A stretch of DNA of 64,000 nucleotides from Ruegeria sp. PrR005 (GCF_010500245.1 NZ_JAAGOX010000032.1:124001-188000), one strand, 5' to 3'; positions 1-9,150 are shown, counted from the stretch's first letter. Notes: a model not told the origin generated them from the letters alone. Translations and numbers: made by a program.

Positions 1-253
1 TGATAAACCGTTCAGTCTAAAATCGCCGGGAAACTCCAGCAAACGCGATACATCTTTTCATTCTGCGCTGCAATATGAACCCTCCCGGCAATCAGGTCAA
101 CTTCCGCTTGCCCTTCCGATGCAACTCTCCTATAGAGCGGCATCTTGCGTCTCCCCCGCCTTTGCGGGGGATTCGCTTGTTGTCATTCATCCACCAGGTC
201 AAGGGTGACCCGGCCACGGGGCCTTCTGGTGTTTTGAGCAAAGGAAAAAGGCG
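1..253. other. leader region upstream of rpmC, no gene
   Basis: No convincing gene is visible. The rplP gene that often precedes rpmC is not within these 253 bases, so the S10-spc junction is interrupted here too. A short hairpin lies at 152-171 (stem tcccccgc/gcggggga, loop cttt), followed by a poor T tract; it may be a weak terminator of an upstream unit. The rpmC ribosome-binding site is the purine run aaaggaaaaagg just before 254. Confidence 0.6.
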
Positions 254-454
254 ATGAACGCCCAGGAACTGCGTAACAAGACCCCGGATCAGCTCCGGGA
301 ACAACTGGTCAACCTCAAGAAAGAAGCGTTCAATCTGCGCTTCCAGCAGGCAACCGGCCAACTCGAAAACAACGCCCGTATCCGCACTGTGCGCCGCGAT
401 GTCGCGCGCGTCATCACCGTGCTGAACGAAAAAGCCGCCGAAGCTGCGAACTGA
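254..454 (+). CDS. rpmC: 50S ribosomal protein L29
   Basis: Ribosomal protein L29, 66 residues, the usual family size. It binds 23S rRNA near the polypeptide exit tunnel beside L23. The N-terminal region reads [18 protein letters not shown] and the helical body contains the conserved [18 protein letters not shown] stretch. It is the first gene of the visible spc block and lies 12 bases before rpsQ in the same direction. The ATG at 254 follows a purine-rich site (aaaggaaaaagg). Identification is firm from sequence and gene order. Confidence 0.97.
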   Translation: MNAQELRNKTPDQLREQLVNLKKEAFNLRFQQATGQLENNARIRTVRRDVARVITVLNEKAAEAAN

Positions 455-466
455 GGAGCCTGAGAG

Positions 467-697
467 ATGCCCAAACGTATTCTGCAAGGCACCGTGACCA
501 GCGACGCCAACGCCCAGACCGTAACCGTTCTGGTCGAGCGCCGCTTCAAGCATCCGCTGCTGCAAAAGACCGTCCGTAAGTCCAAGAAGTACCGGGCTCA
601 CGACGAAAACAACACCTTCAAGGTGGGTGACACGGTCCGCATCATCGAATGCGCGCCCAAGTCGAAAACCAAACGCTGGGAGGTTCTGGAGGCGTAA
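467..697 (+). CDS. rpsQ: 30S ribosomal protein S17
   Basis: Ribosomal protein S17, 76 residues, an OB-fold primary binder of 16S rRNA in the 30S subunit. It starts [13 protein letters not shown], carries the conserved [14 protein letters not shown] segment and ends with the [17 protein letters not shown] pattern typical of S17. It lies 12 bases after rpmC and 75 bases before rplN and is read as part of the same operon. The length is slightly short of the E. coli protein but normal for alphaproteobacteria. Confidence 0.97.
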   Translation: MPKRILQGTVTSDANAQTVTVLVERRFKHPLLQKTVRKSKKYRAHDENNTFKVGDTVRIIECAPKSKTKRWEVLEA

Positions 698-772
698 GCC
701 TCTGGCACCTGCCAATTGTCGAAACCCTGGGGGATCTAAAAAGACCAGCCCCCACAGGTCGGGAGAAACCAC

Positions 773-1141
773 ATGATCCAGATGCAGACCAATCTGGATG
801 TCGCTGACAACTCCGGCGCTCGCCGGGTGCAGTGCATCAAGGTCCTGGGTGGTTCCAAGCGTAAATACGCCTCCGTCGGCGACATCATTGTCGTCTCGGT
901 GAAGGAAGCCATCCCGCGCGGCCGCGTGAAGAAAGGTGACGTCCGCAAGGCCGTCGTCGTGCGCACCGCCAAGGAAGTCCGTCGCGAAGACGGCACCGCG
1001 ATCCGTTTCGATCGCAACGCCGCCGTGATCCTGAACAACAACAACGAGCCTGTCGGCACCCGTATCTTCGGGCCGGTTGTTCGCGAACTGCGCGCGAAGA
1101 ACTTCATGAAGATCATCTCGCTGGCTCCGGAGGTGCTGTAA
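773..1141 (+). CDS. rplN: 50S ribosomal protein L14
   Basis: Ribosomal protein L14, 122 residues, the canonical length. It binds 23S rRNA at the subunit interface and forms part of intersubunit bridge B8. The start [18 protein letters not shown] and the internal [13 protein letters not shown] and [13 protein letters not shown] segments are L14 signatures. A gggag site precedes the ATG. The gene sits between rpsQ and rplX in normal spc order, with only 2 bases before rplX, so translation is probably coupled. Confidence 0.98.
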   Translation: MIQMQTNLDVADNSGARRVQCIKVLGGSKRKYASVGDIIVVSVKEAIPRGRVKKGDVRKAVVVRTAKEVRREDGTAIRFDRNAAVILNNNNEPVGTRIFGPVVRELRAKNFMKIISLAPEVL

Positions 1142-1143
1142 CC

Positions 1144-1455
1144 ATGGCCGCAAAACTCCGCAAAGGCGACAAGGTCGTCGTGCTGGCCGGCAAGGACAAG
1201 GGCAAAGAGGGGACCATCACCTCTGTTGACCCGAAAGCCGGCAAAGCTGTTGTCGACGGCGTGAACATCGCCATCCGCCACACCCGCCAGACCCAGACCT
1301 CGCAAGGTGGCCGCCTGCCCAAGGCGCTGCCGATCGACTTGTCGAACCTGGCGCTGCTGGACAAGAACGGCAAGGCAACCCGCGTCGGCTTCCGCATGGA
1401 AGGCGACAAGAAAGTCCGCTTCGCCAAGACCACGGGGGACGTGATCGATGCTTGA
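1144..1455 (+). CDS. rplX: 50S ribosomal protein L24
   Basis: Ribosomal protein L24, 103 residues, an early assembly initiator of the 50S subunit. The N-terminal KOW motif is visible ([19 protein letters not shown], about residues 7-25). The rest has the basic [13 protein letters not shown] stretch of bacterial L24. It starts 2 bases after the rplN stop, and its last 8 bases overlap the start of rplE. That tight packing supports co-translation with both neighbours. Confidence 0.97.
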   Translation: MAAKLRKGDKVVVLAGKDKGKEGTITSVDPKAGKAVVDGVNIAIRHTRQTQTSQGGRLPKALPIDLSNLALLDKNGKATRVGFRMEGDKKVRFAKTTGDVIDA

Positions 1456-2008
1456 CGCTGCAACCTACACCCCGCGCCTCAAGGCCGACTACAAGGACCG
1501 CATCCGCGCCGCTCTGAAAGAAGAGTTCGGCTACAAGAACGACATGATGATCCCCAAGCTGGACAAGATCGTTCTGAACATCGGCTGCGGTGCCGAAGCC
1601 GTCCGCGACAGCAAGAAGGCCAAGTCGGCTCAGGAAGACCTGAGCAAGATCGCCGGCCAGAAAGCCGTCACCACCAAGGCCAAGAAGTCGATCGCCGGCT
1701 TCCGCGTGCGCGAAGAGATGCCGCTGGGCGCCAAGGTGACCCTGCGCGGTGACCGCATGTATGAATTCCTTGACCGTCTGACCACCATCGCGATGCCCCG
1801 CATCCGCGACTTCCGTGGTGTGAAGCCGTCCTTCGACGGCCGTGGCAACTTTGCCATGGGCATCAAGGAACACATCGTGTTCCCGGAAATCGATTTCGAC
1901 AAGGTCGACGAGGTCTGGGGCATGGATATCATCATCGCCACCACCGCGAAAACCGACGCCGAAGCCAAGAGCCTGTTGAAGCACTTCAACGTGCCGTTCA
2001 ACGCATAA
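1448..2008 (+). CDS. rplE: 50S ribosomal protein L5
   Basis: Ribosomal protein L5, 186 residues. It binds 5S rRNA and contacts the P-site tRNA and S13 across the subunit interface. Conserved segments include [18 protein letters not shown] (about residues 28-46), [18 protein letters not shown] and the C-terminal [18 protein letters not shown]. The ATG lies inside the last codons of rplX (8-base overlap, different frame), which is common in this operon. The length matches alphaproteobacterial L5. Confidence 0.97.
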   Translation: MLDAATYTPRLKADYKDRIRAALKEEFGYKNDMMIPKLDKIVLNIGCGAEAVRDSKKAKSAQEDLSKIAGQKAVTTKAKKSIAGFRVREEMPLGAKVTLRGDRMYEFLDRLTTIAMPRIRDFRGVKPSFDGRGNFAMGIKEHIVFPEIDFDKVDEVWGMDIIIATTAKTDAEAKSLLKHFNVPFNA

Positions 2009-2025
2009 GCGCGCGAGGATTAGAC

Positions 2026-2331
2026 ATGGCTAAGAAAAGCATGATCGAACGCGAGAAGAAGCGCGAGCGCCTGGTGGCACAATATGCCGCAAAGCGCGCC
2101 GAGCTGAAAGAAATCGCAAACGACGAAAGCCGCCCGATGGAAGAGCGCTTCAAAGCGCGCCTGAAACTGGCGAAACTGCCGCGCAACAGCTCGGCGACCC
2201 GTCTTCACAACCGCTGCCAGCTCACCGGCCGTCCGCACGCTTACTATCGTAAGCTCAAGGTCAGCCGGATCATGCTGCGCGACTTGGGTTCTGCTGGTCA
2301 GATCCCCGGTCTGGTGAAATCGAGCTGGTAA
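2026..2331 (+). CDS. rpsN: 30S ribosomal protein S14, zinc-independent form
   Basis: Ribosomal protein S14, 101 residues. It is the long form that lacks the four-cysteine zinc ribbon of the short form: only one cysteine is seen, in the conserved [14 protein letters not shown] segment. It begins [16 protein letters not shown], as alphaproteobacterial S14 does. It acts in the head of the 30S subunit. It lies 17 bases after rplE and 12 before rpsH in the spc operon, with a gaggat site before the start. Confidence 0.97.
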   Translation: MAKKSMIEREKKRERLVAQYAAKRAELKEIANDESRPMEERFKARLKLAKLPRNSSATRLHNRCQLTGRPHAYYRKLKVSRIMLRDLGSAGQIPGLVKSSW

Positions 2332-2343
2332 GGAGAGAGCGAT

Positions 2344-2736
2344 ATGAACGATCCTATCGGCGATATGCTCACCCGCATCCGTAACGCACAGCTGCGCCAC
2401 AAAAGCACGGTCCTGACCCCCGGTTCGAAACTGCGCGCCTGGGTTCTGGATGTGCTGGCCGACGAAGGCTACATCCGCGGTTACGAGACCAAGACTGACG
2501 ACAATGGCCACTCGCTCATTGAAATCAGCCTGAAGTACTACGAAGGCGAACCTGTTATTCGCGAGCTCAAGCGGGTCTCCAAGCCCGGCCGCCGCGTGTA
2601 CATGAGCGTCAAGGACATCCCCTCGGTCCGTCAGGGCCTGGGCGTGTCGATTGTCAGCACTCCGAAAGGTGTGATGTCGGACGCGAACGCACGCACCAAC
2701 AATGTTGGCGGCGAAGTGCTCTGCACCGTCTTCTAA
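2344..2736 (+). CDS. rpsH: 30S ribosomal protein S8
   Basis: Ribosomal protein S8, 130 residues. It is a primary 16S rRNA binder and, in E. coli, the translational repressor of the spc operon. The protein starts [18 protein letters not shown]. Its C-terminal half contains the conserved [20 protein letters not shown] motif (about 99-118) and ends [10 protein letters not shown] ggagagag site precedes the ATG. Whether S8 autoregulates here cannot be read from the sequence. Confidence 0.98.
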   Translation: MNDPIGDMLTRIRNAQLRHKSTVLTPGSKLRAWVLDVLADEGYIRGYETKTDDNGHSLIEISLKYYEGEPVIRELKRVSKPGRRVYMSVKDIPSVRQGLGVSIVSTPKGVMSDANARTNNVGGEVLCTVF

Positions 2737-2748
2737 GGAGGTCTGCAA

Positions 2749-3282
2749 ATGTCTCGTATTGGTAAGAAACCGGTCGAGCTGCCCAGCGGCGTTTCCGCCT
2801 CTGTGTCCGGCCAGACCATCGAAGTGAAGGGCCCCAAGGGCACCCGCAGCTTCACCGCCACCGACGACGTCACCCTTGGCGTCGACGGCAATGTCGTGAC
2901 CGTCACCCCCCGTGGTTCGTCCAAGCGGGCGCGCCAGCAGTGGGGCATGTCCCGCACCATGGTCGCCAACCTGGTGACCGGCGTGACCACCGGCTTCAAG
3001 AAAGAGCTGGAGATCACCGGTGTGGGTTACCGTGCCAACGCGCAGGGTAACGTGCTCAAGCTGAACCTCGGTTACAGCCACGATGTCGATTTCGCTGTTC
3101 CGGCCGGTGTCACCGTGACCACGCCGAAACAGACCGAAATCACCGTCGAGGGCATCGACCAGCAGGAAGTTGGTGAAGTGGCCGCGAAGATCCGCGAGTG
3201 GCGTTCGCCCGAGCCGTACAAAGGCAAGGGTATCCGCTACAAGGGCGAGTTCATCTTCCGCAAAGACGGCAAGAAGAAGTAA
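2749..3282 (+). CDS. rplF: 50S ribosomal protein L6
   Basis: Ribosomal protein L6, 177 residues, built of two similar alpha/beta domains. It binds 23S rRNA near the sarcin-ricin loop and the factor-binding site. It starts [18 protein letters not shown]. The C-terminal signature [18 protein letters not shown] (about 150-167) is fully conserved. An aaggagg site sits upstream of the ATG. It lies 12 bases after rpsH and 11 before rplR in the operon. Confidence 0.98.
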   Translation: MSRIGKKPVELPSGVSASVSGQTIEVKGPKGTRSFTATDDVTLGVDGNVVTVTPRGSSKRARQQWGMSRTMVANLVTGVTTGFKKELEITGVGYRANAQGNVLKLNLGYSHDVDFAVPAGVTVTTPKQTEITVEGIDQQEVGEVAAKIREWRSPEPYKGKGIRYKGEFIFRKDGKKK

Positions 3283-3293
3283 GGACGCAAATC

Positions 3294-3653
3294 ATGGCAA
3301 ACAGCAAACGTACCCTGTTTCTGAAGCGCCGCATGCGCGTTCGGAACAAGCTCCGCAAGGTCAACGCCGGGCGTCTTCGCCTCAGCGTGCACCGCTCGAA
3401 CAAGAACATCAGCTGCCAGCTGATCGACGACGTTCGCGGCGTGACCCTTGCCGCCGCATCGACCATGGAGAAAGACCTGGGCGTGGTTGGCAAGAACAAC
3501 GTCGAAGCGGCCAAGAAAGTGGGCGCGGCAATTGCCGAGCGCGCAGCCAAGGCCGGTGTGACCGAAGCTTACTTCGATCGTGGCGGCTTCCTGTTCCACG
3601 GCAAGGTGAAGGCCCTGGCCGACGCTGCGCGTGAAGGCGGGCTGAAGATCTAA
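3294..3653 (+). CDS. rplR: 50S ribosomal protein L18
   Basis: Ribosomal protein L18, 119 residues. With L5 and L25 it attaches 5S rRNA to the large subunit. The start was set at the ATG at 3294, which gives [20 protein letters not shown]; the longer open frame from 3198 runs through the rplF end and is not the gene. Conserved features are [18 protein letters not shown] and the C-terminal [20 protein letters not shown]. It lies 11 bases after rplF. Confidence 0.97.
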   Translation: MANSKRTLFLKRRMRVRNKLRKVNAGRLRLSVHRSNKNISCQLIDDVRGVTLAAASTMEKDLGVVGKNNVEAAKKVGAAIAERAAKAGVTEAYFDRGGFLFHGKVKALADAAREGGLKI

Positions 3654-3660
3654 GACTTGC

Positions 3661-3681
3661 GGGGGGCGCACGCCGCCCCCC
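3661..3681. other. GC-rich hairpin between rplR and rpsE
   Basis: A perfect 8-bp stem, ggggggcg against cgcccccc with a cacgc loop, lies just after the rplR stop. No T tract follows, so it is not a classical intrinsic terminator. It could slow polymerase or protect an mRNA end inside the operon. That role is inference only. Confidence 0.45.
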
Positions 3682-3765
3682 CGATGATCCGGGGCCGCGC
3701 CCGCGCAGCCACCATGGATCGGAGACAACGGCGCCCAGGCGCCAACAGAGAAAGAGGAATGCCGC

Positions 3766-4338
3766 ATGGCAGAACGTGAAAACCGCCGGGGCAACCGCCG
3801 CGACCGCGAGGAAGCAGCCCCCGAATTCGCCGACCGTCTGGTCGCGATCAACCGCGTGTCGAAAACCGTCAAGGGCGGTAAGCGCTTCGGCTTCGCCGCT
3901 CTGGTGGTCGTGGGCGATCAGAAAGGCCGCGTCGGCTTTGGCAAGGGCAAGGCAAAAGAAGTGCCCGAGGCCATCCGCAAGGCCACCGAGCAGGCCAAGC
4001 GCCAGATGATCCGCGTGCAACTGCGCGAAGGCCGCACCCTGCACCACGACATCGAAGGCCGTCACGGCGCCGGTAAGGTCGTCATGCGCGCCGCGCCCGA
4101 AGGTACCGGTATCATCGCCGGTGGCCCGATGCGCGCCGTGTTCGAAATGCTGGGCGTCAAGGACGTGGTGTCCAAGTCGCTGGGCAGCGCGAACCCGTAC
4201 AACATGATCCGCGCCACCATCGACGGCCTGAAGAAAGAGCAGAGCCCGCGCTCTGTTGCACAGCGCCGCGGCAAAAAGGTCGCCGATATCCTGCCCAAGC
4301 GGGACGAAGCACCGGCTGCTGAAGCCGTCGAAGCGTAA
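3766..4338 (+). CDS. rpsE: 30S ribosomal protein S5
   Basis: Ribosomal protein S5, 190 residues. It takes part in translational fidelity in the 30S body. The N-terminal dsRNA-binding-like domain holds [21 protein letters not shown] (here about residues 28-48), and the C-terminal domain holds [20 protein letters not shown]. The N-terminal extension rich in E, N and R ([15 protein letters not shown]) is common in alphaproteobacteria. An aaagagg site precedes the ATG. It is followed 12 bases later by rpmD. Confidence 0.97.
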   Translation: MAERENRRGNRRDREEAAPEFADRLVAINRVSKTVKGGKRFGFAALVVVGDQKGRVGFGKGKAKEVPEAIRKATEQAKRQMIRVQLREGRTLHHDIEGRHGAGKVVMRAAPEGTGIIAGGPMRAVFEMLGVKDVVSKSLGSANPYNMIRATIDGLKKEQSPRSVAQRRGKKVADILPKRDEAPAAEAVEA

Positions 4339-4350
4339 GGAGTCGTCACC

Positions 4351-4539
4351 ATGGCAAAAACCATCGTCGTCAAGCAGATCGGCTCGCCGATCCGCCGTCC
4401 CGCCGAACAGCGCGCTACCCTGATCGGCCTGGGCCTGAACAAGATGCACAAAACCCGCGAGCTCGAGGATACTCCCTCGGTCCGCGGCATGATCCGCAAG
4501 ATCCCGCATCTGGTCGAGATCGTCGAAGAGCGCGGCTGA
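4351..4539 (+). CDS. rpmD: 50S ribosomal protein L30
   Basis: Ribosomal protein L30, 62 residues, normal for the bacterial short form. It starts [18 protein letters not shown] and ends [17 protein letters not shown]. It closes the left part of the spc block; a strong terminator follows at 4589. In most bacteria rplO comes next, but here about 4.8 kb of unrelated genes intervene. A degraded copy of its last 18 codons lies at 6225-6278. Confidence 0.97.
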   Translation: MAKTIVVKQIGSPIRRPAEQRATLIGLGLNKMHKTRELEDTPSVRGMIRKIPHLVEIVEERG

Positions 4540-4588
4540 TACCTGCACCGGGCGTCTTGCCCCTGCGGTGTATATCCGACACAGACAG

Positions 4589-4621
4589 CGCCCCCGGCAG
4601 ATGCCGGGGGCGTTTGCTTTT
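4589..4621 (+). terminator. Rho-independent terminator after rpmD
   Basis: A perfect 10-bp stem (cgcccccggc at 4589-4598 with gccgggggcg at 4603-4612, loop agat) is followed by tttgctttt. It ends the rpmC-rpmD unit before the accessory insert. Confidence 0.9.
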
Positions 4622-4766
4622 GCGGCGGCGCTTTCGCGGGGCATTGCCAAAAACCGGACTTCTGTTAGCCTGATTAGGCCCGGACACCCGCGCCGCCCGT
4701 ATCCGCGCGCGGCCTGTACCGGGCCCATGTCCGGCGGGCCGCCGGATGGCCCTTCCGAGGCCGAGC

Positions 4767-6206
4767 ATGAACCATATTCCTTCTACCTCACCGGATGACA
4801 GCGGTTCCGCCCTCTATCGCGATTTTCTGCAAACACCGCTGGCGCGGTCCGAGCGGCGCGCCGCCGGCAAGGCATTGCGGGAACGCACCCCGCGCGCGGA
4901 TCACGGCATCTACGTGCCCCGGCCTGACCGGCCTGACCCCATTGCCACGATCCTCGCCCAGAACCAAGGCCGGGTCGAAAGCCTGGTTCCGGTCCGGATG
5001 GGCCGGATGCTGGCCTCGCCCTTTGCCTTTCTGCGCGGCTCGGCTGCGGTCATGGCGGCCGATCTGGCCCCGTCTCCGCGTACCGGCATCCCGGTGATGG
5101 CTTGCGGCGACATGCATGTATCCAATTTCGGGTTGTTTGCGTCCGCCGAACGAAACCTCGTGTTTGCGATCAATGACTTCGACGAGACGCATCCCGGCCC
5201 CTGGGAATGGGACGTCAAGCGCCTGGCCGCCAGCGCGGCGGTCGCCGCCCGCTTTCTTGGCGGCGACCGTCATGCCGCGGAAGAGGCGGCGCATGCCGCT
5301 GTTTCGGGTTATGTCCGGTGGATCGACCGCTACAGCAAGCTCGGCCTGCTCGAAGTCTGGTATTGCCAGATCGACGAGCAGGATATTCTTGATGTCTGTC
5401 CAAAGGATCTGCGCAAGACGACCCGAAAGCTGTTGGACAAGGCCCGCGCCCGCGGCCACTTTACCGCGCTCGACCGGCTGACCCATACCGTCGATGGCGA
5501 CCAGCGCCTGATCGAGGATCGCCCGATCATCGTCCGTGAAACTCACATGCCTGACGGGCGCAGCGTCGAACAGGCGCTGGACCGCATGCTCCAGTCCTAT
5601 GTCGCATCGCTGTCCTACGACCGCCGCAGGCTGTTGATGCGCTACACGCTGATCGACGCGGTGCGCAAGGTCGTCGGCGTCGGCAGCGTCGGTTTGGAAT
5701 GCTGGGTGCTGTTCCTGCGCGGCGAGGGCAAGGACGATCCGCTGTTCCTCCAGGTCAAGGAGGCCAGGCCCTCGGTGCTGGCACCCTATGCCGAATCCCA
5801 ACTGCCGATGGAGAACCAGGGTCACCGGGTCGTCGCGGGCCAACGGCTGATCCAGGGGTCGCCCGACATCTTTCTGGGCTGGGGGCCGAATGACGGGCTG
5901 CCGGGCAAACAGTATTATGTCCGGCAACTCGCCGACATGAAGGGGGGCGTCAAATTCGCCGAGGGTAACAAGGCCGGAATCAGGGGACTTGTCAGTTACG
6001 CCAGGCTTTGCGGCCGGGCGCTGGCCTTGGCGCATGCCAAATCGGGCGATGCGGCAATGATCTCGGGCTATTGCGGGCGCGGCGACGCCTTGCCAGATGC
6101 GTTGGCGCGCTTTGCCCTCGCCTATGCCGAACAGACCGAAGCCGACCATGCGGCGCTGGACAAGGCCGCTCGCGCCGGGCGGTTCGCCTATGTGGTTGGT
6201 AAATGA
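4767..6206 (+). CDS. DUF2252 family protein
   Basis: A 479-residue protein of the DUF2252 family, which is thought to share a kinase/phosphotransferase-like fold; no reaction is established. The motif CGDMHVSNFG (about residue 113-122) resembles the catalytic-loop pattern of aminoglycoside phosphotransferase-type kinases. INDFDETHPGPWEWDVKRL just after it is the family hallmark, with DFD as a metal-binding candidate. The start at 4767 is preferred to 4746 because gagg lies 6 bases before it. The gene stands alone, downstream of the rpmD terminator, inside the insert that splits the spc operon. Confidence 0.85.
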   Translation: MNHIPSTSPDDSGSALYRDFLQTPLARSERRAAGKALRERTPRADHGIYVPRPDRPDPIATILAQNQGRVESLVPVRMGRMLASPFAFLRGSAAVMAADLAPSPRTGIPVMACGDMHVSNFGLFASAERNLVFAINDFDETHPGPWEWDVKRLAASAAVAARFLGGDRHAAEEAAHAAVSGYVRWIDRYSKLGLLEVWYCQIDEQDILDVCPKDLRKTTRKLLDKARARGHFTALDRLTHTVDGDQRLIEDRPIIVRETHMPDGRSVEQALDRMLQSYVASLSYDRRRLLMRYTLIDAVRKVVGVGSVGLECWVLFLRGEGKDDPLFLQVKEARPSVLAPYAESQLPMENQGHRVVAGQRLIQGSPDIFLGWGPNDGLPGKQYYVRQLADMKGGVKFAEGNKAGIRGLVSYARLCGRALALAHAKSGDAAMISGYCGRGDALPDALARFALAYAEQTEADHAALDKAARAGRFAYVVGK

Positions 6207-6224
6207 CCGTTACCGCTAAGCCAC

Positions 6225-6278
6225 GGCATGAACCGCAAGATCCCGCATTTGGTCGAAATTGAAGAAGTGCACGGCTGA
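6225..6278 (+). pseudogene. remnant of the rpmD 3' end
   Basis: This 54-base stretch reads [17 protein letters not shown] plus TGA. It matches the last 17 codons and stop of rpmD ([17 protein letters not shown]), with 46 of 54 bases identical by eye. There is no 5' part and no start signal, so it cannot make L30. It most simply records a duplication of the rpmD end that accompanied entry of the DUF2252 gene between rpmD and rplO. The differences are scattered, so the event is not recent. Confidence 0.8.
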
Positions 6279-6286
6279 CGCGGGCG

Positions 6287-6303
6287 GTGGGCAAAATGCC
6301 CAC
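6287..6303. repeat. short inverted repeat, possible dispersed element
   Basis: gtgggc-aaaat-gcccac is a 6-bp perfect inverted repeat, followed by cctacgag. Motifs of the type GTAGGGTGGGC...GCCCACC are, as I recall, scattered in Rhodobacteraceae intergenic regions. Only this copy was noticed in the window, so its repeat status is inference. Confidence 0.4.
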
Positions 6304-6440
6304 CCTACGAGACAGCCCGGAACAAGGTTCCCGATTGCAACCGGGGGCTTATCCGTTGGAGCCTCGACCGTGTGATCAACTTCGCGTGTGCTGGCATGAC
6401 GTGGGATGCAGAGCGGCCGCATCCCGCCTAACCTGCCGCC

Positions 6441-7082
6441 ATGGCCCGCATCGACTATTTCTATTCCGCCCATTCCGCCTATGCCTATCTCGGCGCGCAA
6501 GAGCTTTACCGCATCTGCGCCGCGCATCCCGGCACGGAAATGGTGCATCGCCCGATGCTGCTGAGCCCGGTGGTCGAGGCGGCGGGCGGTCTCTCGTTCG
6601 CCGCGCGCAGCCAGGCGCATGTGGACTACTTCTTCGGCCGCGAGATCGAACGCTGGGCGGAGTGGCGCGGCGCGCCGGTGATCGATCACCGCCCGACCTA
6701 TCATGACAATCCGCTCGACCTGCCCAACGGGGTGATCATCGCGGCGCAACGGGCCGGGCTGGATGTGAACACGCTGTCTTTTGCAATTCTTCAGGCCCAT
6801 TGGCGCGACGATGCCGATATCGCCGATCCTGGCCTGCTGCACCGCCTGATCGCGACCCTGGGTATGGACCCCAACGCGCTGTTGGCCGCCGCGCGATCGG
6901 AACCCGTCCTGGCCGAACAGGCCGCCAACACGCAAGAGGCGATAGACCGGGCATTGTTCGGATCGCCCAGCTATGTGGTCGATGGCGACCCATTCTACGG
7001 TCAGGACCGACTGGACCTGGTCGCCCGCGCGCTGACCCAACCGTTTCGGCCCGGTACCTGGCGCAATCCTGCGGTCGGCTGA
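6441..7082 (+). CDS. DsbA-fold 2-hydroxychromene-2-carboxylate isomerase-like protein
   Basis: A 213-residue protein of the DsbA/kappa-GST-like thioredoxin superfamily. Members include 2-hydroxychromene-2-carboxylate isomerases, which use glutathione in aromatic catabolism. The N terminus MARIDYFYSAHSAYAYLGAQ fits the family, with a Ser in the position often used by the isomerases rather than a CXXC pair. The C-terminal LFGSPSYVVDGDPFYGQDRLDLV is the conserved cis-Pro and dimer region. It is cytoplasmic, with no signal peptide. No aromatic-degradation genes are nearby, so the substrate is unknown. Confidence 0.8.
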   Translation: MARIDYFYSAHSAYAYLGAQELYRICAAHPGTEMVHRPMLLSPVVEAAGGLSFAARSQAHVDYFFGREIERWAEWRGAPVIDHRPTYHDNPLDLPNGVIIAAQRAGLDVNTLSFAILQAHWRDDADIADPGLLHRLIATLGMDPNALLAAARSEPVLAEQAANTQEAIDRALFGSPSYVVDGDPFYGQDRLDLVARALTQPFRPGTWRNPAVG

Positions 7083-7134
7083 CCCCACGCCCTATGAGCA
7101 ATCGCCGTATCGCCCCCAGACGCCGGAAGAGACC

Positions 7135-8655
7135 TCAGAAGAAGTCCCAGATGATCGGGGACAGGTCCGGGTTCAGCTCGCTGGGCAAGGCCAGTTCCAC
7201 GGCATCGACGCCAGACAGAAGGGTAACGGTTGCGATCAAACGCAGATCCGGCTCGCCTTCTGCGCGATACAGGATATCTAGCGCCGACGAGGTGCGATTG
7301 CCGTCGGCGTCATAGATCTCACCAGCGCCGCCTGACCGGGCAAAGAAGGAATTCCGCGCATAGAGATCGCCATCGACGATCAACCGGTCGCCCTCGCCGG
7401 GGTTGTAGTCGACGATGGTCAATACGCCCATGGGATCCAGCAGGAAGGTATCGGCGCCCGCACCGCCCTCGGTGGTATTGAATCCGATATCGCCATACAG
7501 GAAATCGTCTCCGTCGCCGCCGTACAGGCTGTCGTTGCCGCCGCCGCCCGCCATCGTGTCGTTTCCGGCTCCGCCGTGCATCTCGTCCTGGTTGTGCCCG
7601 CCCCGCAACTCGTCATTGCCGTCACCGCCGTCGATCGTGTCGTTTCCATAGGCGCCCTGCACGGTGTCGTTGCCTTCGCCGCCTTCGATCCGGTCGTTGG
7701 CATTCCAACGTTCCGCCGTAACCCAGGACTCGGCCAGCAGGTCGTCGCCGACACCGCCATAGATCGTGTCGCTGCCGTCGCCACCGTCGATCGTGTCATT
7801 GCCGTCCTGGCCACTGATCTGGTCGTTGCCGCCCCCGCCGGTGATCGTGTCGGCACCTGCGCCGCCGGTGATGCTGTCTTGTGACAGGCCGCCGTCGATC
7901 TCGTCATTGCCGTTGCCGCCATCCAGCACGTCGGCGCCGTCATTGCCTTGGATCGTGTCATCGCCGCCCAATCCGTTCAGCACATCGCCCCGCGCGGTGC
8001 CGACCATCAGGTCGGCCTCGGGTGTCCCGTCCTCGATCAGGCCGGGTTCCAGCACGCCATCCACGATGCGATACTGCCAGACCCCGGCAATCCCTGTATT
8101 GCCCGGCGTGTCGTCCAGCTCAAAGGCGGGGATGCCGGAATCCCAGTGCTCGAAGACAATCGAGGATCCCCATTCCGCCGTCAGGCCGGCACTATACCAT
8201 GAATCCCCCGTCTCACCCATGTCGGCATAGCGAAAGATCACCTCGGCATCACCGTCTCCAAGGTCGAGCAGTTCCATCTGGAACGTATAAGGATTCAAAT
8301 AGTCTTGGAAATAGCGCCCGATCAGGTTCCAGGTCACCACGACCGAGTCGCGCTCGGTGTTCAGGTCCACGAACACGCCGCTGGCCGGATCGGGCGGATT
8401 ACGGCTGTCCAGATCGGCACTCAAGGGCGCTATGTTATAGGGGTCGGAGGCCCAAGATCCCCAAGGGCCGACGAAGTTGACGCCACCGTTTGTCGACACC
8501 CAAAAACTGTCGAAGGTCTCGCCACCAAACAGGAACCCGTCCTCGAAGATCTCGGTTATGGAGATTTCATCGGACGTGTTTTCATCCCCGCGCGGGATCT
8601 GCGCATCACCAAAGGGCAGCAATGTATTGTCGGTTACAGGTGTATAGTCGGTCAT
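7135..8655 (-). CDS. secreted NIDO-domain RTX calcium-binding protein
   Basis: A 506-residue protein, probably exported by a type I system. The N-terminal half resembles a nidogen-like (NIDO) domain: [20 protein letters not shown], then SFWV...[12 protein letters not shown] and [11 protein letters not shown]. The centre (DNA about 7490-7990) carries many glycine/aspartate nonapeptides of the GGxGxD type that bind calcium as a beta roll. There is no Sec signal, and the C-terminal roughly 100 residues would hold the uncleaved secretion signal. The start at 8655 is preferred over 8688 because gaggttcca precedes it. No ABC exporter genes are adjacent. The function is probably adhesion or surface association. 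Confidence 0.85.
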   Translation of the reverse strand: MTDYTPVTDNTLLPFGDAQIPRGDENTSDEISITEIFEDGFLFGGETFDSFWVSTNGGVNFVGPWGSWASDPYNIAPLSADLDSRNPPDPASGVFVDLNTERDSVVVTWNLIGRYFQDYLNPYTFQMELLDLGDGDAEVIFRYADMGETGDSWYSAGLTAEWGSSIVFEHWDSGIPAFELDDTPGNTGIAGVWQYRIVDGVLEPGLIEDGTPEADLMVGTARGDVLNGLGGDDTIQGNDGADVLDGGNGNDEIDGGLSQDSITGGAGADTITGGGGNDQISGQDGNDTIDGGDGSDTIYGGVGDDLLAESWVTAERWNANDRIEGGEGNDTVQGAYGNDTIDGGDGNDELRGGHNQDEMHGGAGNDTMAGGGGNDSLYGGDGDDFLYGDIGFNTTEGGAGADTFLLDPMGVLTIVDYNPGEGDRLIVDGDLYARNSFFARSGGAGEIYDADGNRTSSALDILYRAEGEPDLRLIATVTLLSGVDAVELALPSELNPDLSPIIWDFF

Positions 8656-8934
8656 TGGAACCTCGCTTTTTAATAATGATCGCACCACCTCGGGGGGCGC
8701 GTCGGTGAAAATATTCTTGAATTATGGAATATGAGCCCCGGGAAACCGAGTCGTATTTCCATCGGCAGCCGTTTGGGGCCAGGCTGAACCACAGCCATGC
8801 CGCCGCTGCATGCCGGCTAGACCAAAGCGCATCTTGCTGATGCTGCGACGCAGCACTATCTGCCTCTCATCAATGAAACGATCAAAAATCAGGCAGTTGG
8901 GAAAGGCCCTGCTGCATCCGTAAGAGGTAAGAAA
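8656..8934. other. divergent intergenic region, RTX gene and DUF1127 gene
   Basis: About 280 bases separate the divergent RTX and DUF1127 genes, and both promoters should lie here. It is AT-richer near 8660-8730. No confident promoter, RNA gene or operator was recognised. The DUF1127 gene has a clear gaggtaa ribosome-binding site at its start. Confidence 0.5.
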
Positions 8935-9150
8935 ATGGCATACGCAACCGTCACCACCGATCACGCACCGTCGATCGCCGCCCGCATCCTGTCCGCCGTG
9001 AAATCCACCCGCGAGGCATGGGCCAAGAACGCGTCCTACAAGCGCACGTTCAACGAGCTCGATCGTCTGTCGAACCGCGAACTGGCCGATATCGGCATCC
9101 GTCGCTGCGACATCAACGATATTGCCCGGTTCCACGTTTACGGCCGCTGA
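8935..9150 (+). CDS. DUF1127 domain small protein
   Basis: A 71-residue basic protein with the C-terminal DUF1127 (YjiS-like) domain, here [21 protein letters not shown] (about residues 40-60). In alphaproteobacteria such arginine-rich small proteins include regulators of phosphate, carbon or RNA metabolism; this one cannot be placed further. A gaggtaagaaa site precedes the ATG. A terminator follows at 9178, so it is a single-gene unit between the RTX gene and rplO. Confidence 0.85.
   Translation: MAYATVTTDHAPSIAARILSAVKSTREAWAKNASYKRTFNELDRLSNRELADIGIRRCDINDIARFHVYGR

Noticed and set aside
3198-3293. Longer start for L18
   Set aside because: It overlaps the rplF end in another frame and has no L18 homology. 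The ATG at 3294 gives the normal protein.
3409-4728. 439-codon minus-strand open frame
   Set aside because: It lies antisense to rplR, rpsE and rpmD, which are certain genes. Its protein is low-complexity, as expected from GC-rich shadow frames.
7490-7990. Periodic repeats suggesting a CRISPR or satellite array
   Set aside because: The period comes from codons of GGxGxD calcium-binding nonapeptides in the RTX gene. The units are not identical and there are no spacers. No CRISPR array was seen anywhere in the window.
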